From Runella zeae DSM 19591 (lineage in GTDB: Bacteria > Bacteroidota > Bacteroidia > Cytophagales > Spirosomataceae), in contig NZ_KE384040.1 in the NCBI RefSeq assembly GCF_000423565.1, positions 73,668-137,667 on the forward strand: a stretch of DNA of 64,000 bases, read 5' to 3'. Position numbers and translations under genes: made by a program. This document shows, in pieces, positions 42,556 to 51,543 of the stretch (position 1 is its first letter; every line of letters begins with the position of its first letter). The notes beneath the pieces are model-generated. The model searched no databases, was not told the DNA's origin, and worked only from the letters and a program-made list of their open reading frames with translations.

Positions 42556-45500
42556 TTAGTCGATAAGTGGTACATAGACCAAAAACCGATCCTCAGTTTC
42601 TAGTATTTTGAGTGGTTTGTCGCTCAGATAACTATACAAAGCTCTAAAATCGCCAAGCCCTTTTTTGTTGGATGTGGTTACGGTTATTCTCTTTTGAAGG
42701 TTGTTTTCAAACACTAAATAGCCGTCTTTTTCGCTGATTTGAATCCACAGCGGCGATTCCAAGGTAGTGGTATTATGTTTGATAGCATTTTCTATAAGAT
42801 TTTGAAACGTAACTGGTACTACCTTTTTGTTTAAAATGTCGTCGGGAAGGTTTAACTCGATTTTTAAACCTGCTCCATACCGCATGTGTAGTAGGCTTAC
42901 AAAATCGTTGGCAAAACGCAGTTCTTGTTCGAGGCTAACTACTTCATGGTCATCGTTTTCGATCAAATAACGATACACTTTTGTAAGTTGGCGTAAGTAT
43001 TTAGAAGCGAGCTTATAATCTTTATAAATCAAGCTATCCAATACCGCTAAGCTATTGAAGAGAAAGTGCGGGTTGAGTTGATTTACTAGATTTTGGTACC
43101 TCGACAATAGCTTTTCTCGTTCGAGCAATATCGCTTTTCGTTCGGTTTCGGCCTGCTGTTTTTGGGCTAATTCAAATTTTTGTTGGTAGGTTAGTTTTTC
43201 GGTAAGTTCCTGATTGAGCTGTTTTTGAAGGGTACGTTGTTCTTCCAACAATTTTACTTCGAGGGCGTGTTCTCGCTCAATCATTTTTACCCGCCACAAA
43301 TAATAATAAATACCTGCCCCAATGATACTAATACCCAACAACACCCGAAACCACCAAGTCTGCCAAAAAGGTGGGTAAATAATAATAGAAAGGCGATAAG
43401 GAACAGTGTTCCAAAGGCCATCATTATTAGCGGCTTTGACGTGCAAAACATACTCTCCCGGTGGTACATTAAGATAGTTGAGGGTGGCTTGTCGGCTGGG
43501 CGGACTCCAGCGTTTTTCGAGATTTTCAAGCCAAAACGTAAAAAGGTTGTTTTCGGAATGATCGTAGCTTAGAGCAGAAGCTTCTATGGTGAGGTCATTT
43601 TCGTCATAGCTAAGACTAACAGGGCGGTCTGATTTTGGAATCAAGGTAGAAAGCTTTTCTTTGCCATATACCTTGAGTGAAGTAATCACTACCGGCGGCA
43701 CATAATTGTTGGTTTTGACATGTTTAGGATGAAACTTTACCAAACCATACAGCCCCCCAAAATAAAGGTTTCCCTGAGAATCTTTGAGAACAGACTTGGT
43801 TTCAATAGAAAGCACTTTAAGGTTGTCGGCTCTTCCAAAAGATACAAAACGTTTGGTGAGGGCATCATATTTGCAGAGTCCGTTGGCAGTACCCATCCAG
43901 AGGGTATTGCCAACCATCACTAAAGCCGAAACGTAGTTGTTAACCAAGCCATCTCGGGTAAAATAATTAGTAAATTCTTGGGTTTTTGTGTCTAAATAAG
44001 CGAGCCCATTATCTGTGCCCATCCATATATTTCCCTTGCTATCTTCGGCAAAAGACATGACGCCGTTGTCAGGTAGGCTTTTGGGATTGTCTTCTTGGTA
44101 TCGATAGGTTTTTACGGTTTTCAAATCATGACTAATACACAGTACTTCATCTACGCCGCAGCCTGCCCAAAGGTTGTTTTTGCTATCTACATACAAACTA
44201 TTGAAGCGATTGAGAGGCAGGCGTCGGATACGCTCATCATTGAAACGATTGGCAAATGTTTTGGTTTTGGGGTCAAAAATATTGAGCCCTTCATCGGTTC
44301 CTATGTACAGCTGACCGCCAGGTCTAGGATAAACATCATACACGTTTTTGCCAGCTACAAAATCTCTTCGGCTAAGATTGGAGGGAGGCGAAGGCATGGT
44401 TTCGTTGGGCAAAAAATCGTAGACTTCCATTTGACCCGTGCTTGGAATCAAGTGATGAAAACGGGCGTGTGTCCCAAACCACACTTCATCCTGGGGGTCT
44501 ACCCATACACAATTGACGGCATGGTCGGTTGGGACTTTAGGGTCTTTAGGTTCGTATTTATAAATCTTATAGGCATTGGTTTGTTGATTGACCCAAAGCA
44601 TTCCATTGTCGGTTGCGAGCCATAAGTTATTGGCGCGATCAATTCCGATTCGGTTGATCGCCGCACCATTAGCAGAGCTTGGTTTATAGCCTGTTTTATC
44701 GAGTGGTGACGAAAACGACTGGTTAGAAGGATGAAAACGACTGATGCCTTTATAGGCTGTCGTAAACCACAGCACTCCCGAGTGGTCTTGAAAAATAGCC
44801 CTCACATAGTTAGAACTAAGGCTATTGGGATTACTAATATCACTTTGATACTGTTGAAATTTTTGTTGAGCTTCATTGTACGAAAACACTCCCTCTCCTT
44901 GCGTACTAATCCAAAGCTTGCCATCTTTTGCAAAAAACAAACAACTAATCTCGCGGGCTTGTGGCATAGGAATACCAATACGTGCAAAATGTCCAGTGTA
45001 GGGGTTTAGTGCTGATAAAGAGCCGTTGCGATTACCTACAATGATATGCCCTGTTTTGGGATGCTTAACTAGCGCCGAAACAGAGTTGTCAGGAATACTA
45101 CCCAATTCGTCGCTTTTGCAAAAAACTTCAAAAGTTTTTTCGACATAATCATAGTGATAAAGCCCCAAATCAGTCCCAATCCACACCGTATTGCCGTCGA
45201 CGAAGAGTGTGCGAGTTGAATAAACCGATGACTTGGAAGACTCGTCAGTAGGGAGCTTGAGAAGTTCAGATTTTTTAGTTTTGGGGTCAAAAACAATCAC
45301 CCCGTGCGCCGTAGCGAGCCAAAGTTTACCGCGTTTGTCTTCCCCAATTGCCCTGATATAGTCGGAGCGCTCACCGTATTGAGTGAAGTGAAATCTTTCA
45401 AAACGCTGTGTTTTAAAATCAAATCGATTAAATCCATGCTGTGTTCCCACCCATAAGGTGCCATTTTTGGATAAAAAAACGGACCTTACAATGATATCAG

Positions 45501-45753
45501 ACAATGAATAAGGGTTTTGTCGGTCGTGGTCAAATACCAAACATCGAGTGCCATCGTATCGGGTCAATCCTGCCAATGTACCTACCCATATAAACCCTGA
45601 AGTGTCTTGCACAATGCCGGTGGCATAATGAATCGGTAAGCCTTGCTCAGGGCTTAAATGTTGAAAAGAAATATCAGAAGATTGTGCACCCACATTCCAC
45701 AACCTACAGCAGCTAAACAAAAATATAAAAATGGTGGTGGGGCGAAGAGGCAT
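42556..45753 (-). CDS. Two-component regulator propeller / Y_Y_Y / LytS-type histidine kinase
   Basis: This 1065-residue membrane sensor kinase has a Sec signal (~1-23). About 14 Reg_prop repeats (for example IWVGTLAGLTRYD, LWVGTQHGFNRFD, IWMGTDNGLAYLD) form two propellers up to ~residue 690. The Y_Y_Y domain ends near 790. One membrane segment follows (~800-820), then a coiled coil. The kinase part has LVNQLNPHFLFNSL (~870) and N-box QNLIENAIKHN. No AraC or receiver domain follows. The D-box reads FENNLQKR. This architecture usually senses oligosaccharides or polysaccharide fragments in the periplasm. It is the first gene of the globin operon, 110 nt before the globin gene. Confidence 0.92.
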   Translation of the reverse strand: MPLRPTTIFIFLFSCCRLWNVGAQSSDISFQHLSPEQGLPIHYATGIVQDTSGFIWVGTLAGLTRYDGTRCLVFDHDRQNPYSLSDIIVRSVFLSKNGTLWVGTQHGFNRFDFKTQRFERFHFTQYGERSDYIRAIGEDKRGKLWLATAHGVIVFDPKTKKSELLKLPTDESSKSSVYSTRTLFVDGNTVWIGTDLGLYHYDYVEKTFEVFCKSDELGSIPDNSVSALVKHPKTGHIIVGNRNGSLSALNPYTGHFARIGIPMPQAREISCLFFAKDGKLWISTQGEGVFSYNEAQQKFQQYQSDISNPNSLSSNYVRAIFQDHSGVLWFTTAYKGISRFHPSNQSFSSPLDKTGYKPSSANGAAINRIGIDRANNLWLATDNGMLWVNQQTNAYKIYKYEPKDPKVPTDHAVNCVWVDPQDEVWFGTHARFHHLIPSTGQMEVYDFLPNETMPSPPSNLSRRDFVAGKNVYDVYPRPGGQLYIGTDEGLNIFDPKTKTFANRFNDERIRRLPLNRFNSLYVDSKNNLWAGCGVDEVLCISHDLKTVKTYRYQEDNPKSLPDNGVMSFAEDSKGNIWMGTDNGLAYLDTKTQEFTNYFTRDGLVNNYVSALVMVGNTLWMGTANGLCKYDALTKRFVSFGRADNLKVLSIETKSVLKDSQGNLYFGGLYGLVKFHPKHVKTNNYVPPVVITSLKVYGKEKLSTLIPKSDRPVSLSYDENDLTIEASALSYDHSENNLFTFWLENLEKRWSPPSRQATLNYLNVPPGEYVLHVKAANNDGLWNTVPYRLSIIIYPPFWQTWWFRVLLGISIIGAGIYYYLWRVKMIEREHALEVKLLEEQRTLQKQLNQELTEKLTYQQKFELAQKQQAETERKAILLEREKLLSRYQNLVNQLNPHFLFNSLAVLDSLIYKDYKLASKYLRQLTKVYRYLIENDDHEVVSLEQELRFANDFVSLLHMRYGAGLKIELNLPDDILNKKVVPVTFQNLIENAIKHNTTTLESPLWIQISEKDGYLVFENNLQKRITVTTSNKKGLGDFRALYSYLSDKPLKILETEDRFLVYVPLID

Positions 45754-46069
45754 TCGGAAGTTGTGAAATGATATGATATATAAAGTTGCAAAAAAAGAAC
45801 TGTATCTGAAAAACTATAGCGGATGAAAGTAAAATCAGAAAGAGAAATAAAAAAAGAAAAAAACTTGAGGCGTGGATTGTGAACCGTGAAGCGTAGGCAA
45901 TCACGGTATGAACCGTAGGAAAACAGCTTTGAAAAGCCCTAACTCCAACCGAATAATAAGTGAGTGGCGACATGATTTGAAATACTAAATAACTTTGCTG
46001 AAAAACAGACACTTACGTGGTTTTTGAAGGCCAGTAAGGAAATGAAACAGCAATAAACATTTATTAATC
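45754..46069. other. Divergent intergenic region
   Basis: This is 316 bp between the propeller kinase operon and the DUF3592 gene. A short imperfect repeat of GAACCGT occurs near 45880-45920. I see no gene or confident promoter. The open frame across part of it on the minus strand is not convincing as a protein. Confidence 0.4.
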
Positions 46070-46771
46070 ATGTGGTTGAAAAATAATTTTTGGACTTTCT
46101 TTTGTGGCTTATTTGCTCTGGTGGGTACTATTTTTGGTATCGTGGCTTATTCAAGTTGGAGCTCTACCCAAACCCTCAAACGCAAAGGCGTAGAAACGGT
46201 CGGTACAGTAGAGGGGTTTAATCGGAACCGAAAGGGCTCATCTGCTCCCGTGATAGTGTACACCACTCGCGAAGGCGTAGAGGCTCGTTATTATTCTTCT
46301 ACCTATTCGAGCCCGCCTGCTTATGACCTTGGCGAAGAAGTTAAACTATGGTATATGCCCAACAAACCCGACGACGTGGTACTAAGTGGCATCGATTCGT
46401 GGTTGTTCCCTGTCATTTTTGGCGCTTTTTCGGTCATTTTTGCTGGGATTGGCTATGGTGGATTGATAGGAATATGGCGAAAAAATCGTAACAAAGAAAA
46501 GCTGAAAGAAAGCGGCCAAACCATCCTTGCCGATGTAGTAGATGTAAGATTCAATGCTTCTTTGAGAATAGGCGGCAAAAGTCCTTGGGTTATCGTGGCT
46601 CAGTATTTTGATGCTCATTCCCAAAAAGTATATACGTATGAGAGCGACAATATTTGGTATAATCCTTCGCCTTTTCTGACGCTTGGACAAAAAATCAAAG
46701 TGCGCGTAGAACCGCAAAATTATGCTATTTATGAGGTAGATATTTCGTTTTTACCATCTGTGGGCAATTAA
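46070..46771 (+). CDS. DUF3592 family membrane protein
   Basis: This 233-residue protein has one N-terminal membrane segment (~6-28), a ~75-residue beta-rich soluble part (TVGTVEGFNRNR, then VIVYTTREGVEARYYSS and LWYMPNKPDDVVLSG), a second membrane region (~110-138), and a second copy-like soluble domain at the C-terminus. The TVGTVEG and WYMPNKPDD pattern is characteristic of DUF3592. Its function is unknown. It is followed 81 nt later by a MazG-like gene that may have its own promoter. Confidence 0.8.
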   Translation: MWLKNNFWTFFCGLFALVGTIFGIVAYSSWSSTQTLKRKGVETVGTVEGFNRNRKGSSAPVIVYTTREGVEARYYSSTYSSPPAYDLGEEVKLWYMPNKPDDVVLSGIDSWLFPVIFGAFSVIFAGIGYGGLIGIWRKNRNKEKLKESGQTILADVVDVRFNASLRIGGKSPWVIVAQYFDAHSQKVYTYESDNIWYNPSPFLTLGQKIKVRVEPQNYAIYEVDISFLPSVGN

Positions 46772-46852
46772 GATGTCTCAAAAGCGGGGAGGCTTCTCCG
46801 TGTTTTTTGTTAGTTTTGGGGCATAGTTTTATCCCAACAACTCATTTATTCA

Positions 46853-47320
46853 ATGGAACCATTAGATTGCCTCAATCAAGTCGCTGATTTTCACCGTACT
46901 TTTAAACACCCCATACTCGAAGCTCCCCAAATCCCTTCAGAAGACCGCTGCAAACTCAGAGTAGCACTGATTGCTGAAGAGTTGAAGGAGCTGGAAGTGG
47001 CGATTTTGGAGAAAGACATCGTAGGCGTAGCCGACGCTCTCGCCGATATTCAATATGTACTTTCAGGGGCAGTATTGGAATTTGGATTGGGCCATAAATT
47101 CAAAGCCTTGTTTGACGAAGTGCAGCGCTCCAATATGAGCAAAGCGTGTAATTCTGTCGAAGAAGCCGAAGCCACCATTAAGCACTTTCAGGACAAAGGC
47201 ACGGATTGTTATTATAAAGAAGACAATGGCAAGTACCTTGTCTATCGCACTTCCGACAATAAAACTTTGAAATCGGTATTTTATTCACCTGCCGATTTAG
47301 AAGGTGTTTTGAACCAATAA
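46853..47320 (+). CDS. MazG-like nucleotide pyrophosphohydrolase
   Basis: This 155-residue all-alpha NTP-pyrophosphatase-family protein has the metal-binding pattern EELKELE near residue 42 and DALADIQYVL near 61, as in MazG and PRA-PH proteins (EExxE...ExxD). Its C-terminal ~50 residues (FQDKGTDCYYKEDNGKYLVYRTSDN) are an additional domain seen in many phage and bacterial relatives. Cytoplasmic hydrolysis of a non-canonical or stress nucleotide is the likely role. The gene ends at a hairpin and converges with the GT39 gene. Confidence 0.85.
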   Translation: MEPLDCLNQVADFHRTFKHPILEAPQIPSEDRCKLRVALIAEELKELEVAILEKDIVGVADALADIQYVLSGAVLEFGLGHKFKALFDEVQRSNMSKACNSVEEAEATIKHFQDKGTDCYYKEDNGKYLVYRTSDNKTLKSVFYSPADLEGVLNQ

Positions 47321-47326
47321 ATAAAA

Positions 47327-47361
47327 CTTGGCAGGTCTGAAAAAACATCAAGCCTGCCAAG
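47327..47361. terminator. Hairpin between MazG-like and GT39 genes
   Basis: CTTGGCAGG (47327-47335) pairs with CCTGCCAAG (47353-47361), and the pairing continues inward with mismatches. It lacks a strong T-run, so it is probable rather than certain. It lies between two convergent genes. Confidence 0.6.
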
Positions 47362-47367
47362 CACTTA

Positions 47368-49068
47368 TCAGGGATTCAAAGACTCCGAGATTTTTTGATA
47401 ATCGGGTTTTCTTCTGAAAAACACAAACCCATTTTCTTCTTTTATAAGCTCCAGATTGGGATGACTACGGTACGGCTCGGCGCGGTCGATTCGTGAAATC
47501 AAAAAAGTAGGTTTATCTACGGGGCCATTGATGAGCCACTCTTCATTACTTGCTTCGGGGCGCACACCGGGAGGTTTTTTGAAATAAAAAAACTGCGCAT
47601 AACTCTTAAATCCAATAGGCCACACATAAATATCCTGCCCCCTTTTGGATTCATAAAAATCAATGACAGTTTGCTGCGTATATCCTTCTATTTTGGGAAC
47701 CACTATGGCGCTATAAATAAACATTAAAAGCGCTGTAGCAAAAAATACGGTCCTGATAGCCAGTAGTTTGTTTTGGTTTTTGAGAAACAGTGCCGCACAA
47801 ATAATACAAAAGTAACCTACGCCAAAAAACCACTCATAGCCTTTCCACTCCACAGGTGCCTGTAAATTGCCCACTACGAATGTGTCATCAATGTAGGGCG
47901 TAAAAAAGGCGGTATAAATACCAATCAGCGGCACGGCCATGAGGGCAAGAGAAAGTACAAAACCCACCACAAGAAAAAACGTACTCACCCATTTTGGCCA
48001 TGTAACTTGGTTTTGAAGCCATCGATATAGCCACAATGCCGCCAAAAACGATAGCGGGAAGTAAGTCATGGAGCTATAATGGACGATTTTGGTCTTCACG
48101 ATTGAGAATACAATCATTACTACCCAAAACAAACATAGCATCAGCAAGGCAAATCCTTGAGGGAGAGGGTTTTTAGGGGTTTTGCCAATTTTTTTGACCA
48201 AAGGAGCAAAAATCGCCAATACGTATGGAAGACCCAACACCGAAATAGGAAAGCATCCTATCAATACTACCACAAAATGATAATAGAAAGGTTGACCGTG
48301 GTCGGCTTCGGAGGTAGCTCCCAGCCGATACAGGTATTCTAAGAAGGCCACAAAGGTAGCCCATCCACTTTCCCAAATGATAGCCAACATCCATCCTAAA
48401 GTAAGTAAGCCCGCCGTGAGCCCAAAAATAAAAAGGTTTTTAAATGAATAAATCGGTGCTTGGGAGGGGGATTTTGATTGAAAATAACTCAACGCCCAAT
48501 AGGCTCCCAACGTAAGGGTCGGTATGCCTACTCCCACGGGGCCTTTGGTCCAGACGGCTAATCCTGCAAAGACACCCGCCCAAAAAAAACGTAAAGGTTT
48601 GTCGGAAGGAAAAAGCAAAACGACGCTCAAAAACATAAAATAATTGAACCAAGGGTCGATGATACCCGATTTGAAATACAAATGTGGCGTAATAGAACCT
48701 ACATAAGCCAATGCCCATAGGAAGCCAAAGCGGGCATTGTAAAGACGTTTGCCTAAAAAATAAAAAGTCAAAAGCGTGACGAGACCAATGACAGCGTTAG
48801 GAAAACGCGCCGCAAATTCGTTGACTCCGAAGGTTTTCATAGAAAGAACCTGTAGCCAAATAAACAAGGGCGGTTTTTCCCAAAAAGGTTGGTAGTCGAT
48901 TTGGACACGAAGATAATTGCCCGTAATGAGCATTTCGCGCGCCGATTCGGCAAAATTGATTTCGTCCCAATCAAATAAATGTACTTTTCCCAAGAAAGGA
49001 ACAAAAAAAACGATAGCTAACAACGCGACTGCCCAAGGTTTTTCGAATATAGATTGTTGATTTTTCAT
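47368..49068 (-). CDS. GT39/ArnT-like membrane glycosyltransferase
   Basis: This 566-residue polytopic membrane protein has at least ten membrane segments and an ArnT/PMT-like first loop with D35-E36 (FDWDEINFAES). EKPPLFIWLQ is the second conserved loop. The start at 49068 is chosen because it overlaps the PAP2 stop in an ATGA arrangement. The open frame reaches 49101, but that would read into the PAP2 gene. The C-terminal ~100 residues are soluble. It likely transfers a sugar from an undecaprenyl-phosphate donor to lipid A or another envelope acceptor, and the upstream PAP2 phosphatase supports a lipid-carrier or lipid A role. Confidence 0.85.
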   Translation of the reverse strand: MKNQQSIFEKPWAVALLAIVFFVPFLGKVHLFDWDEINFAESAREMLITGNYLRVQIDYQPFWEKPPLFIWLQVLSMKTFGVNEFAARFPNAVIGLVTLLTFYFLGKRLYNARFGFLWALAYVGSITPHLYFKSGIIDPWFNYFMFLSVVLLFPSDKPLRFFWAGVFAGLAVWTKGPVGVGIPTLTLGAYWALSYFQSKSPSQAPIYSFKNLFIFGLTAGLLTLGWMLAIIWESGWATFVAFLEYLYRLGATSEADHGQPFYYHFVVVLIGCFPISVLGLPYVLAIFAPLVKKIGKTPKNPLPQGFALLMLCLFWVVMIVFSIVKTKIVHYSSMTYFPLSFLAALWLYRWLQNQVTWPKWVSTFFLVVGFVLSLALMAVPLIGIYTAFFTPYIDDTFVVGNLQAPVEWKGYEWFFGVGYFCIICAALFLKNQNKLLAIRTVFFATALLMFIYSAIVVPKIEGYTQQTVIDFYESKRGQDIYVWPIGFKSYAQFFYFKKPPGVRPEASNEEWLINGPVDKPTFLISRIDRAEPYRSHPNLELIKEENGFVFFRRKPDYQKISESLNP

Positions 49069-49697
49069 GACAAGCTTGTTTGATTCATGCGCTGTTTCCA
49101 AAAAAGTGCTACCCCCAATGCCGTGATGCTACCCAGCATCGAACCTACGAATACATCGACCAAAAAATGTTGGAGTAAGTACATTCGCGAAAACCCTACC
49201 AACGACGCCGCCACAAGGCACATAAACTTTAAGAAAGGGGATTTGGTCCAAATGGCAATAAGAGCAAAAAAAGCAAAAGCAGAAGTGGTATGTCCTGACG
49301 GAAAACTATTCCATTGGCTTAGTTCTACCCCCGAAACAGTGTGTAAATGCTGCATCATTCCCGAAAAATACTGAGCGGGGCGGGGTTCTTTCGGGAACCC
49401 AAAGTTTTTGATGAGTTGCGCCAATATCCCCGAAATAGCATAAGCAGTGATGATTAGAACCCCTTTGATTCGTGACCAATACATCATGATAAAACCTACT
49501 CCGATGCAAAAAATACCGTCCCCTACGTGAGTATAATATTTGAAAAATACATCCGCCCATGAACTATGATGCCGATTGATTTCTAGACTAATGATGCCTT
49601 GTCGATACAGAAGCTGATAAGTGCCCAATACTAGCAAGAGAAGGCAATACGGTGCGATAAAAGGTAAGTTGGAACGTAGTGCGCGAAAAAAGTTCAT
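49065..49697 (-). CDS. PAP2-family lipid phosphatase
   Basis: This 210-residue membrane phosphatase has all three PAP2 motifs: KNFGFPKEPRP (C1), SFPSGHT (C2) and SRMYLLQHFLVDV (C3). About five membrane segments surround them. The ATG at 49697 is preferred to 49715 because it starts directly at the first charged segment and hydrophobic stretch. Members dephosphorylate undecaprenyl pyrophosphate, phosphatidylglycerol phosphate or lipid A. The gene overlaps the following GT39 gene by 4 nt, so the two products probably act on the same lipid-linked pathway. Confidence 0.9.
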   Translation of the reverse strand: MNFFRALRSNLPFIAPYCLLLLVLGTYQLLYRQGIISLEINRHHSSWADVFFKYYTHVGDGIFCIGVGFIMMYWSRIKGVLIITAYAISGILAQLIKNFGFPKEPRPAQYFSGMMQHLHTVSGVELSQWNSFPSGHTTSAFAFFALIAIWTKSPFLKFMCLVAASLVGFSRMYLLQHFLVDVFVGSMLGSITALGVALFWKQRMNQTSLS

Positions 49698-49773
49698 GAT
49701 GCAAAGATAGGCCACTTGAAAATAAAATTACCATCTTTACGTTGTGTATGCGTTTACAACTTTTCAAATTTTT

Positions 49774-50604
49774 ATGAAAAAACTATTCTTCTTCGGTTTG
49801 TTTAGTATTTTTTTGGTGAGCTTTCAGGCAGTGGCTCAAAAAGTACTCCAAGAGGTTATTGTAGAGTACGTGGTTTTTCGTACCAGCAATACTGTCAATA
49901 ATCTGTTGGCAAAAAATAAACCTATCAAAGTCACGCTTCCCAAAGGTACAGCAGGGGCTTTTTATCGAATTACGGTGTATAAAAATGAGAAAGTAAACAC
50001 TTGGGATACTTTTTATAAGAATCTTCGGGTGATCAATCCTGATACTTTGAGTAAAGAAGGCTTTGATTTTAGACCCTACTTGGCAGAACCCAATGGCGAA
50101 TTGAGCGTAGATGTGGCTTTCTTTACGGACAAAAAAGCAGCGAGCGATTTTGATTCTGGCAAAGAAGCAACGGCCTGCTACAAAGTAGAAGATACCAAAA
50201 GTGCAGTAGGTATGTTGGATAAAACTTGCGTAGGAGAAGAATTGTATTTTGTGGTAAAGAAAAAAGAAAAGTCAACCTTAGCGACGGTAAAAGTCGAAAT
50301 AGTAGCTTTGGCTGATATTGCTACCGACCCTGTCAACGATCGTTATCCTTTTTCGATTCAAAACGAACTTAGCAATGAAATCGCCTATGAAGTAAGCGGC
50401 GACCGTATCAATTGGCAGGCGTTTTTCTTACCTACCAAAAAGAAGGCCGAATTTAAACTTGCTGATAGCCAAGTGTATATGAGGGTGAGTACGGTCGATA
50501 AAGCAAGTGAAGAATACAAAGTAGAATCGGGCAAAAAGTATCGATTGTATTGGAACAAGGATAAAAATAGTATTGATTTAGGTGAAATATCCCCTAAAAA
50601 ATAA
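49774..50604 (+). CDS. Hypothetical secreted protein
   Basis: The ATG at 49774 gives a 276-residue protein with a clear signal peptide (KLFFFGLFSIFLVSFQAVAQ). The upstream ATG at 49744 adds residues that disturb it. The body is predicted beta-rich, with segments such as VEYVVFRTSNTVNNLLAKN and AFYRITVYKNEKVNTWD. No catalytic motif or known family is visible to me. It is a single-gene unit closed by a very strong terminator. A location in the periplasm is expected. Confidence 0.75.
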   Translation: MKKLFFFGLFSIFLVSFQAVAQKVLQEVIVEYVVFRTSNTVNNLLAKNKPIKVTLPKGTAGAFYRITVYKNEKVNTWDTFYKNLRVINPDTLSKEGFDFRPYLAEPNGELSVDVAFFTDKKAASDFDSGKEATACYKVEDTKSAVGMLDKTCVGEELYFVVKKKEKSTLATVKVEIVALADIATDPVNDRYPFSIQNELSNEIAYEVSGDRINWQAFFLPTKKKAEFKLADSQVYMRVSTVDKASEEYKVESGKKYRLYWNKDKNSIDLGEISPKK

Positions 50605-50620
50605 TCATTCTCAGATATAA

Positions 50621-50655
50621 CCCCGGCTGCGTTTTGAACGCAGCCGGGGTTTTTT
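50621..50655 (+). terminator. Strong intrinsic terminator
   Basis: CCCCGGCTGCGTT (50621-50633) and AACGCAGCCGGGG (50637-50649) form a perfect 13-bp stem with a TTG loop, followed by a T-run to 50655. It may also stop the convergent riboswitch operon. Confidence 0.95.
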
Positions 50656-50660
50656 ATGCG

Positions 50661-50912
50661 TTACTCGGGGGTATTGGTAGTACCAAGCTGTTTTGCCCAC
50701 CGCGCCATGATAGGTGCTTCAAGTTGTTTTTCGCGGTATTCGTCGGGGTTCATGATTGGAATGCCGTACACAATGGGATAATACCGCGCACAAGCAGGAC
50801 AGGAAAGTAAGCCTTCGATGATGTTTTGGTTGACATCCTGGGTAATGATTGTCAGTTTGAGGTCTTGTTTGTCAAACGGACAGCAAAGTTTATGAATGAG
50901 GGTTGCTTTCAT
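50661..50912 (-). CDS. Trm112-like small zinc-ribbon protein
   Basis: This 83-residue protein resembles the Trm112/UPF0434 family: LCCPFDKQDL with C10/C11, then SCPACARYYPIVYGIPIMNPDEYRE with C38 and C41. The second pair is a full CxxC, while the first has only one usable Cys plus D14, as in several bacterial members. Trm112 proteins are small partners that activate class I methyltransferases. It is the last gene of a TPP-riboswitch operon that also encodes such a methyltransferase, so a partnership is a natural inference. It overlaps the ThiE-like gene by 23 nt. Confidence 0.82.
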   Translation of the reverse strand: MKATLIHKLCCPFDKQDLKLTIITQDVNQNIIEGLLSCPACARYYPIVYGIPIMNPDEYREKQLEAPIMARWAKQLGTTNTPE

Positions 50913-51543
50913 GGTTGAGAAAATGATTTTTAAATTGGACAGTGATTGTAAATGGGTCGTCTGATTTCATAATGCCCGAAATCAACGCCACGCCATCGAT
51001 ACCGCAAGGAAGAAGCGAGGCAATATTGTCTAAGCTAATGCCACCAGCCACAAAAATGGGAAGTGGGGTAGTGGCTCGCGCTTGCATGACAGTAGAGGGC
51101 TGGACAATTTCACAAGAATCGGTGGCAGAAGTAGGAAACATTGAGCAAAAAGAAACATAATCAAATCCATGTTTGGTAGCCCAGTGTACCGTAGATAGGT
51201 CGTTGCCGCAAGTAATTCCCTTCAAAAAAGGTCTAACAAGTTCTTTTTGTATCACTGATAGTTGGTGAGGAGGTGCATCAAAATGAACGCCGTCAAGGGA
51301 AGAATTTTTTAACAACTCCCAATGATTGTTGATAAAAACAGGAACTTCGTACTCATGCGCTAAAGCCGTGATAGCCTCGATATATCCCTTTTTAGAAGTA
51401 TCGGGCAGCCAGTGATCCCAAATTTGTACGGTGCTGATTCCTGCTTTGAGCGCTTGCTCTAGTCTCGGCAGCGTAAATGAAAGTTCCCATGCAGGGTCGA
51501 TGACGAGATAAACACCTCCCCTAATTTTTTTAAAATCATTCAT
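50890..51543 (-). CDS. Divergent ThiE/TenI-family protein
   Basis: This 217-residue TIM-barrel protein is of the thiamine phosphate synthase/TenI family. GVYLVIDP at the start, DGVHFDAP (~84), DYVSFCSMFPTSATDS (~128) and IFVAGGISLDN (~168) mark it. The residues that bind HMP-pyrophosphate in true ThiE are not kept: Q-x-R-x-K reads QIWDH (40-44) and INDR reads INNH (71-74). It may be a TenI-like isomerase or an unknown enzyme. It sits in a TPP-riboswitch operon, overlapping its upstream neighbour by 4 nt and the downstream gene by 23 nt. Confidence 0.8.
   Translation of the reverse strand: MNDFKKIRGGVYLVIDPAWELSFTLPRLEQALKAGISTVQIWDHWLPDTSKKGYIEAITALAHEYEVPVFINNHWELLKNSSLDGVHFDAPPHQLSVIQKELVRPFLKGITCGNDLSTVHWATKHGFDYVSFCSMFPTSATDSCEIVQPSTVMQARATTPLPIFVAGGISLDNIASLLPCGIDGVALISGIMKSDDPFTITVQFKNHFLNHESNPHS

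Noticed and set aside
45713-46012. Hydrophobic minus-strand protein before the propeller kinase
   Set aside because: It overlaps the signal peptide of the kinase in another frame, and its hydrophobicity comes from an AT-rich intergenic region.
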